Of a stretch of DNA of 64,000 nt, positions 58,885 to 64,000 are shown one piece after another. Below the pieces are notes generated by a model. That model was not told the DNA's origin. It did no database searches and was given only the letters and a program-made list of their open reading frames with translations. The DNA lies in NCBI RefSeq assembly GCF_004216905.1, contig NZ_SGXJ01000006.1, positions 186,001-250,000 of the forward strand. Direction: 5' to 3'. A program made the translations under genes and the position numbers. Each line of letters opens with the position of its first letter. Position 1 is the stretch's first letter. Source of the stretch: Kribbella sp. VKM Ac-2569 (lineage in GTDB: Bacteria > Actinomycetota > Actinomycetes > Propionibacteriales > Kribbellaceae).

Positions 58885-59528
58885 CCGAAGGTGTGCCGGC
58901 GGATCCAGGCGTGCATCGCGATCGCGGCCGCCGCGCTGGCGTTGATGGAGCGGGTCGAGCCGAACTGGGCGATGGAGAGCACGGACGTGCAGATCTGGTG
59001 CGCGTCGTCGGTGAGCCCGGGCCCCTCCTGACCGAAGAGCAGGATGCACTCCCGGGGCAGGTCGTACGTCTCCAGCGGCACGGACCCCGGCAGGTTGTCG
59101 ATCCCGAGCACCGGCAGCCCGCGCTCGGCGGCGTACGTCGCGAGGTCGGACAGCGCCGGCTGGTGGCGGACATGCTGATAGCGGTCGGTGACCATCGCCC
59201 CGCGGCGGTTCCACTTCCGGTTGCCGACGATGTGGACCTCCGACGCGAGGAACGCGTTCGCGGTCCGGACGACCGAGCCGATATTGAGATCGTGCTGCCA
59301 GTTCTCGATCGCGACGTGGAACGGGTTCCGCTGCCGGTCCAGGTCCTCGACGATCGCCTCGAGCTTCCAGTACCGGTACCTGTCCACGACATTGCGCCGG
59401 TCCCCGGCCTCGAGCAGCTCCGGATCCAGCCGCGGATCCTCCGGCCAGTCGCCCTCCCAGGGACCGACCCCGACCTCGCTCGGGCCCACCATGTCCGCTC
59501 CCCGTACGTCGCCGATCAGCTCATGCAC
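58866..59528 (-). CDS. TrmH/SpoU family RNA 2'-O-methyltransferase
   Basis: A 220-residue SPOUT methyltransferase. Motif 1 is in ENWQHDLNIGSVVRTANAF (with the conserved Asn and Arg), motif 2 in CILLFGQEGPGLTD, and motif 3 in SINASAAAAIAMHAWI, which form the trefoil-knot SAM site. It would methylate a ribose 2'-OH of tRNA or rRNA; the precise target is not clear. GTG at 59528 (reading VHELIGDVRGADMV) is chosen as the start because it includes the conserved N-terminus. It is divergent from DedA, 24 bases away. Confidence 0.9.
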   Translation of the reverse strand: MHELIGDVRGADMVGPSEVGVGPWEGDWPEDPRLDPELLEAGDRRNVVDRYRYWKLEAIVEDLDRQRNPFHVAIENWQHDLNIGSVVRTANAFLASEVHIVGNRKWNRRGAMVTDRYQHVRHQPALSDLATYAAERGLPVLGIDNLPGSVPLETYDLPRECILLFGQEGPGLTDDAHQICTSVLSIAQFGSTRSINASAAAAIAMHAWIRRHTFGQPSSS

Positions 59529-59552
59529 AGGTTGGGACGCTACCCTGTCCGC

Positions 59553-60251
59553 GTGCTTCCTCTTGTCGCGATGCTGATGCCCAACTGGATGGACCCGGAG
59601 TACCTCCTGCACTGGATGGGGAACTGGGCCCTCTGGGGCACGCTGCTGGTGGTGTTCATCGAGTGCGGGGTGCTGTTCCCGATCCTGCCCGGTGACTCAC
59701 TGCTGTTCGCCGTCGGCCTGTTCATCGCGCAAGGATCCATCGACGTACCGCTCTGGCTGGCCTGTGTGCTGCTGACCATCGCCGCGTTCCTCGGCAACGT
59801 CTCCGGCTACTACATCGGCCGGGCCCTCGGTACGTCGTTGTTCCGCAATCCGAACGCCCGGTTCCTGAAACCGAAGTACATCGAGCAAACGCATGAATTC
59901 TTCGAGCGGTACGGTCCGCGCGCCCTGGTGATGGCGCGCTTCGTGCCGATCGTCCGGACGTTCATCACGATCGTGGCCGGCGCCGGGAAGATGGACCCGA
60001 AGAAGTTCTTCCTCTGGACCGGGGTCGGCGCGGTGATCTGGGCGCCGGGCATCACGCTGCTCGGCCACGCGCTCGGCAACGTGCAGTTCATCCACGACCA
60101 CCTCGAGTCCGCACTGATCCTGCTGGTGCTGGTCTCACTGATCCCGATGGTCGTCGAGTACTTCCTGGCTCGGCGCCGCAACCGCAATAACAAGTCCGGC
60201 GACGCCCCTAAGCACGCCGCACCGAAGCACCCGGTGAGCAACGGTCAGTGA
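59553..60251 (+). CDS. DedA family membrane protein
   Basis: A 232-residue DedA-type protein with about five or six membrane segments. Family landmarks are FIECGVLFPILPGDSLLFAVG, then NVSGYYIGRALG, and RFVPIVRTFITIVAGAGKMD (the FxPxxRTxxxxxAG motif). The C-terminus is basic (LARRRNRNNK). DedA proteins scramble or flip lipid carriers and support membrane homeostasis. The GTG at 59553 is used; ATGs at 59571 and 59577 are alternatives. TACCCT at 59541-59546 is a possible -10 box only 6 bases upstream, so it may be leaderless. It overlaps the convergent gene by seven bases. Confidence 0.88.
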   Translation: MLPLVAMLMPNWMDPEYLLHWMGNWALWGTLLVVFIECGVLFPILPGDSLLFAVGLFIAQGSIDVPLWLACVLLTIAAFLGNVSGYYIGRALGTSLFRNPNARFLKPKYIEQTHEFFERYGPRALVMARFVPIVRTFITIVAGAGKMDPKKFFLWTGVGAVIWAPGITLLGHALGNVQFIHDHLESALILLVLVSLIPMVVEYFLARRRNRNNKSGDAPKHAAPKHPVSNGQ

Positions 60252-60655
60252 CCGAAAGGAAAGAGCGGCTCCGACCAGACCCAGTCGGTGCTGAGTAGCG
60301 ACAGCTCGGCGGCCTCGACCGGTCCGGTCGGCAGCGGGCCGACCACCTGACCGGAACCGAGTGAACAAGCCACCCGGATCCGGTCTGCCGCCTGGTACCA
60401 GACCAGCGCCCCCCGTGGCGCCGCCCCTTCACGGAGCAGGGCGTGGTGGTCGAGCCAACGAACCGCATCGGCCGCGTCGTGCCAGCCGCTGTCGTGCGCA
60501 TAACCGAAAGCCATCCGCTGGAACTTCAGCGGCCAGTCCAGCCAGGCCGCCGATCCGACGCGCTCCAACTGCCAGTTGAGCGCCGCCTCGGTGTCCCGCG
60601 GGTTTGCCACCCGCGGGACGTTCCGGCGTTCCACGACTACGTCCCCCCAGGCCAT
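60245..60655 (-). CDS. Conserved hypothetical protein
   Basis: A 136-residue cytoplasmic-type protein that I cannot place. It reads MAWGDVVVERRNVPRVANPR, has two Trp-rich helices (AWLDWPLKFQRMAFGYAHDSG, in pieces), and ends with strands containing ALVWYQAADRIRVACSLGSG. The ATG at 60655 has GGGGAGG correctly spaced upstream. The last seven bases overlap the convergent DedA gene. Low confidence on function, good confidence that it is a gene. Confidence 0.65.
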   Translation of the reverse strand: MAWGDVVVERRNVPRVANPRDTEAALNWQLERVGSAAWLDWPLKFQRMAFGYAHDSGWHDAADAVRWLDHHALLREGAAPRGALVWYQAADRIRVACSLGSGQVVGPLPTGPVEAAELSLLSTDWVWSEPLFPFGH

Positions 60656-60747
60656 AGGTCCTCCCCGATCCCCCGTCCTCGGCCTACGTGCCGTGGCATG
60701 GTCAGAATGTTGGCGGACCTGAATACAGCCGCCGTACATTCACGGCG

Positions 60748-63729
60748 TCAGCCGGCCGCGGCCCCTGCCTCGAACCCGGCGAGCAGGCGGCGACACTCGG
60801 CCGCTGCCTCGTCGTTCCCGGCCTGCTGCCACACGCGTGCAGCGCGTTCGAGGGTACGGCGGGCGTTGTCCAGGCTGCCTGTGGACAGGTACAGCTCGCC
60901 GAGGTGCTGCGCCGCCTCGCCCTCGACGCTGCGATCGCCCAACCGGTGACCGATGTCGATCGCGTCCAGCAGGATCTTGCGCGCCGCAGCCACCTCACCA
61001 CGCTCCATCAGCGCCTGCCCGAGCAGCGCCCGGGTGTACGCCGCACAGTGGTCGTCACCCATCCCGTCGAAGATCGCCAGCGCCTTCCGCAGTTGGCGGA
61101 CGGCCTCGTCGTGTCGGCCTTGATGGACGCGGAGGTCCGCGATCCGCCGTCGTACCTTCGCTTCCCGGTGGGCGTCGGCCCGCCGTACGGCGATCAGAAA
61201 CGCCTGGGCGAGGAGACCCCGGGAGGTGACCAGGTCGCCGCGGACCATGTAGATGTTCGCGGCCGCGGTCCGCGCCAGGGCCTCGGCGTTCGCGTTCCCG
61301 TCCTCGACGAACGCCTCGATCGCCTTCTCGTACTGCTTCAGGCCCTTGTCGCGCTCGCCGCGTTCCCGCAGCCAGGTGCCGAGCCCGACGGCGGCGACAC
61401 CTTCACCGAGGCGGTCGCCGACCTCCGCGAACGCCTGCGCGGCCGCGTCGAAGTGCCGGCGCGCGGTCTCCCAGTCGTCCTGGTAGACGGCGAGCTGACC
61501 GAGGTTCCGGTGCATGATCGCCTCGCCGCGCCGGTCCCCGCACGCGATCGCGCTGAGCAGTCCCTGCTGGTGCGAGCCGTTCCAGTCGTCGAACCCGGCC
61601 CGCAGGTCGAGGTACGGCCCCCACGCCGCCGCGATCCGCCACGCGTGCTCGTGCAGACCGTTCTGCGCCGCGGCGCGGATGGCCGGCACGAACGTACTGC
61701 GCTCGCTGTCGAACCACGCGATCGCGTCGGTCTCGGTGAACGGCGACGGGTCCGGCTCCGTCAACGGGCCGGTGTGCTCCAGTACGCCGAAGTACTCGAA
61801 GGACAGCCCGTTGTTGGCGCGCCGGATCTTGTTCAGGATCGCGTCGACCACAGCCTCGACATCGCGGACCGCCTGCGCCTTCTGCTCGTCGTCGCCGACG
61901 CCGAGCGCGTGCAGCCTCAGGAGGTCGTGGACGCGGTAGCGCGCCGTACCGCGCTGGTCGACCGAGCTGATCCGGACGAGGTTGACCTCGATCAGCCGAT
62001 CCAGACTGCGTCGTACGGCGGCCGGTGACGCGACGGCCTCGAGTGCGCGCGCGGAGAAGACGCCGACCGCGAAGTGACCGATCAGCCGGTACAGCCGGGC
62101 TTCCTCGGGGCTCAGCGCGCCGTAGCTCAGGTCCGCGCTGGATCGTACGGCGAGCTCGCCGATGCTCAGCTCGTCCAACCGCGACGCCTCGTCCCGCAAC
62201 CGCCGCGCCAGCTCACGTGCACTCAGATCAGGCCGCTGCGCCAGGCGGCTGCCGACGATCCGGATCGCCAGCGGGAGGTTCGCGCACGCCGCGAGGATCT
62301 CCTCGGCCTCGGGCGAGGACGGGTCGATCCGGCCGTCTCCAGCGACCGACGACAGCAGGAGGGCTGCCTCGCGGTCGTCGAACGTGTCGAGCGGCGTACT
62401 GTCCGCACCTGCCAGGTCCATCAGCCGGTTGCGACTTGTCGCCACGACGGCCGAGGCGCCGGTGCCGGGCATCAGTGGAGTCACCTGACCTGCGGTGGCC
62501 ACGTCGTCGAGGATGATCAGCACGCGGCGGCTGGCCAGCTCGGAGCGCAACATCGCAGACCGCCGCTCCGGGTCGGTCGGGATCGCGTAGTCAGGCAGGT
62601 TCAGGCTGAGCAGCAGATCGGTCAGCGCGGCGGCCGGGTCGCGTGGGTGCGTCGCGCCGTGCATGTCCAGGTAGATCTGCCCGTCCGGGAAGTACTCCCG
62701 GACCAGGTGCCCGAGCCGTACGGCCAGCGAAGTCTTCCCTGTCCCCGGCGCACCGGAGATGACAGCGATCGGCGGCCGTACCGGGTCGCGACCGCAGACC
62801 AGGTCGCGCAGCTGTTCCAAGAGCTCCTGCCGACCGCTGAAGTCGGCCAGGTCGAGCGGGAGCTGGCTCGGCGGCCGCAGCGGATCGGTCAGCTCGGGCG
62901 CCGCCATCGGTCCGGGTTGTGCGGTCGGTCCCGGGCGGTCCGCCGTACGGTCTGCTGGGATGCCTGGGTTGGGCCAGTTGGCCGAGCGGCCGTTCTCGGC
63001 GCGGGCGCCGGCGGCCTCCAGTTCCGGACCGGGCTTGATGTCCAGCTCGTCGGCCAGCGTCTGCACAGCCTTCGCGTACGCCGCTCGCGCCTCACCAACT
63101 CGCCCCGCGGCAACGAGTGCGTCGACGAGGCGCCGCCAGAGCTGCTCGTCGTACGGGTCCTCGGTGAGGCGTGCACTCAGCAATACGGCGGCACCGGTCG
63201 CGTCGCCGTACTCGAGCCGCAGGTCCAGCAGGCTGTCGACGAGCCCGCGGTGCTGCGCCTCCAAGCGTCCGATCGAGCCCTCCCACGCCGCCGGCATCGG
63301 CAGATCCTCGAGCGGGCGTCCGCGCCAGAGCGAGTACGCCCGGGACAGCACCTGCATGGCCTGCCGGCCGTCACCCTGGTCGCGGAGGTGGCCACCCTCC
63401 GCGAGCAGCGACTCGAACAGGCTGGCATCGAGCTCGTCGACACCGACCTCGATGCTGTAGCCGGCGGCCGACGTGTCGATCGGCGCGGGCAGCCCGGCGT
63501 CCTGCAGCACTCCCCGGAGCGCACGGACGTACGTCCGGATGTTCGCGGTCGCGGACCGCGGCGGGGTGTTCTCCCAGAGCGCGTCGGCGATCAGATCGGT
63601 CGAGACGAACCGGTTCGGGTGCAGCAGCAGCGTGGCGAGCAGCTGGCGCGGTTTGGCGGCCTTGAGCGGCTGGCCCGGGACGTGAACGAGCCGCAGAGGT
63701 CCGAGGATCCCGTACCTCAGACTGTCCAC
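60748..63729 (-). CDS. SARP/AfsR-type BTAD, NB-ARC and TPR transcriptional regulator
   Basis: A 993-residue regulator. The N-terminal OmpR-like winged helix (YGILGPLRLVHVPGQPLKAA, then ALWENTPPRSATANIRTYVRALR) is followed by a BTAD (about 100-245). After a Pro/Gly linker comes an NB-ARC ATPase with Walker A ISGAPGTGKTSLAVRLGH near residue 326 and Walker B VLIILDDVATAGQ. It ends with TPR-like helices (AEVGDRLGEGVAAVGLGTWL, AEALARTAAANIYMV). This is the AfsR/SARP architecture that switches on secondary metabolism or development. GTG at 63729 is the start. It has no obvious biosynthetic cluster beside it within the window. Confidence 0.92.
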   Translation of the reverse strand: MDSLRYGILGPLRLVHVPGQPLKAAKPRQLLATLLLHPNRFVSTDLIADALWENTPPRSATANIRTYVRALRGVLQDAGLPAPIDTSAAGYSIEVGVDELDASLFESLLAEGGHLRDQGDGRQAMQVLSRAYSLWRGRPLEDLPMPAAWEGSIGRLEAQHRGLVDSLLDLRLEYGDATGAAVLLSARLTEDPYDEQLWRRLVDALVAAGRVGEARAAYAKAVQTLADELDIKPGPELEAAGARAENGRSANWPNPGIPADRTADRPGPTAQPGPMAAPELTDPLRPPSQLPLDLADFSGRQELLEQLRDLVCGRDPVRPPIAVISGAPGTGKTSLAVRLGHLVREYFPDGQIYLDMHGATHPRDPAAALTDLLLSLNLPDYAIPTDPERRSAMLRSELASRRVLIILDDVATAGQVTPLMPGTGASAVVATSRNRLMDLAGADSTPLDTFDDREAALLLSSVAGDGRIDPSSPEAEEILAACANLPLAIRIVGSRLAQRPDLSARELARRLRDEASRLDELSIGELAVRSSADLSYGALSPEEARLYRLIGHFAVGVFSARALEAVASPAAVRRSLDRLIEVNLVRISSVDQRGTARYRVHDLLRLHALGVGDDEQKAQAVRDVEAVVDAILNKIRRANNGLSFEYFGVLEHTGPLTEPDPSPFTETDAIAWFDSERSTFVPAIRAAAQNGLHEHAWRIAAAWGPYLDLRAGFDDWNGSHQQGLLSAIACGDRRGEAIMHRNLGQLAVYQDDWETARRHFDAAAQAFAEVGDRLGEGVAAVGLGTWLRERGERDKGLKQYEKAIEAFVEDGNANAEALARTAAANIYMVRGDLVTSRGLLAQAFLIAVRRADAHREAKVRRRIADLRVHQGRHDEAVRQLRKALAIFDGMGDDHCAAYTRALLGQALMERGEVAAARKILLDAIDIGHRLGDRSVEGEAAQHLGELYLSTGSLDNARRTLERAARVWQQAGNDEAAAECRRLLAGFEAGAAAG

Positions 63730-63870
63730 TCGTCCGACCTCTCCACTCTTGAACCGACCTATCGTGGCATCCGGCTGTACGCACCGGGAAGGCCGATGTA
63801 CGCCGGATGTATCTCAGTCCGGCACTGTAGTCACAGGTACCGGGGGGAGGGCAGGCCCGGAGGTGGCGAC

Positions 63871-64000
63871 TTGACCGCCGTCACACCGGGCCTGGCACTG
63901 GGAGAGAGTTCGGGATCGGGGGTCCTGGACTACGGGGACCGGTGCCTACTGGCCACCGGTGAATGGCGGCTGTCCGTCCTGTGGCGCGGGGGAACCCGCA
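63871..64000 (+). CDS. Partial reading frame running off the right end
   Basis: TTG at 63871 follows GGAGGTGG by about 5 bases and opens a frame of at least 43 codons (beginning MTAVTPGLALGESSG, continuing with LDYGDRCLLATGEWRL and VLWRGGTR) with no stop before the window ends. It is divergent from the SARP gene. No family is recognisable from so short a piece. Confidence 0.45.
   Translation, partial: MTAVTPGLALGESSGSGVLDYGDRCLLATGEWRLSVLWRGGTR

Overview
This window looks like chromosomal DNA of a soil actinomycete of the Nocardioidaceae/Kribbella type. That is an inference from very high G+C with strong third-position bias, frequent GTG starts, CGTACG-rich codon use, SARP/AfsR-like and LuxR-type regulators, very large secreted S8 peptidases, F420-linked enzyme families and many small divergent regulator/enzyme pairs. 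No rRNA, tRNA, CRISPR array, phage gene, transposase or replication origin was found.

Layout. 0-7 kb: an HNH/DUF222 nuclease gene whose start codon lies inside a LexA-type SOS box, a GrpB-family protein, a truncated GNAT remnant, a TetR/SDR/NAD(P)-binding protein module, a small secreted protein, an alpha/beta hydrolase and an FKBP isomerase. 7-25 kb: two paralogous secreted subtilases of 1226 and 1101 residues, each divergent from its own regulator (LuxR-type and LysR), bracketing a membrane protein, a broken glycosyltransferase, and a translationally coupled pair made of an M48-like metalloprotease and a 1662-residue protein combining a kinase-like region, DUF4011, an SF1 helicase and an MTES_1575-type nuclease fold; then a metallo-beta-lactamase-fold enzyme. 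25-29 kb: a ferric-siderophore uptake operon (two FecCD permeases and an ATPase) divergent from a siderophore-interacting reductase, sharing one iron box. 29-39 kb: alginate lyase family protein, a second TetR/SDR pair, PPOX and DJ-1 family enzymes, a frameshifted SGNH esterase, a membrane Ser/Thr kinase, purA, a VOC protein and an AraC regulator.

39.5-41.9 kb: a sharply lower-GC cassette with a CBS-HEPN gene coupled by a GTGA overlap to an SF2-like helicase/ATPase. It sits between the 3' ends of the AraC and MFS genes and is flanked by 31-bp direct repeats (28/31 identical). Each repeat encodes a possible end of both neighbouring genes, so the cassette appears to have entered at their formerly overlapping 3' ends. 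This and the M48/helicase pair are the best candidates for undescribed systems, probably conflict or defence modules.

41.9-64 kb: MFS transporter, ComB-like phosphatase, DUF3151, a second HNH protein, GNAT enzymes, an AbiEi-type protein, class II fructose-bisphosphate aldolase, a GntR/SIS sugar-phosphate pair, an IclR-controlled hydroxyquinol cluster (flavin monooxygenase, intradiol dioxygenase, maleylacetate reductase), a GH13 enzyme beside a broken FUSC transporter and its MarR neighbour, a TrmH methyltransferase, a DedA protein and a 993-residue SARP regulator. A partial reading frame runs off the right end.

Three genes (glycosyltransferase, SGNH esterase, FUSC transporter) are interrupted by frameshifts, two of them with apparent internal deletions. 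These could be real decay or sequence errors. Family names come from recognising motifs in the translations, not from database searches.
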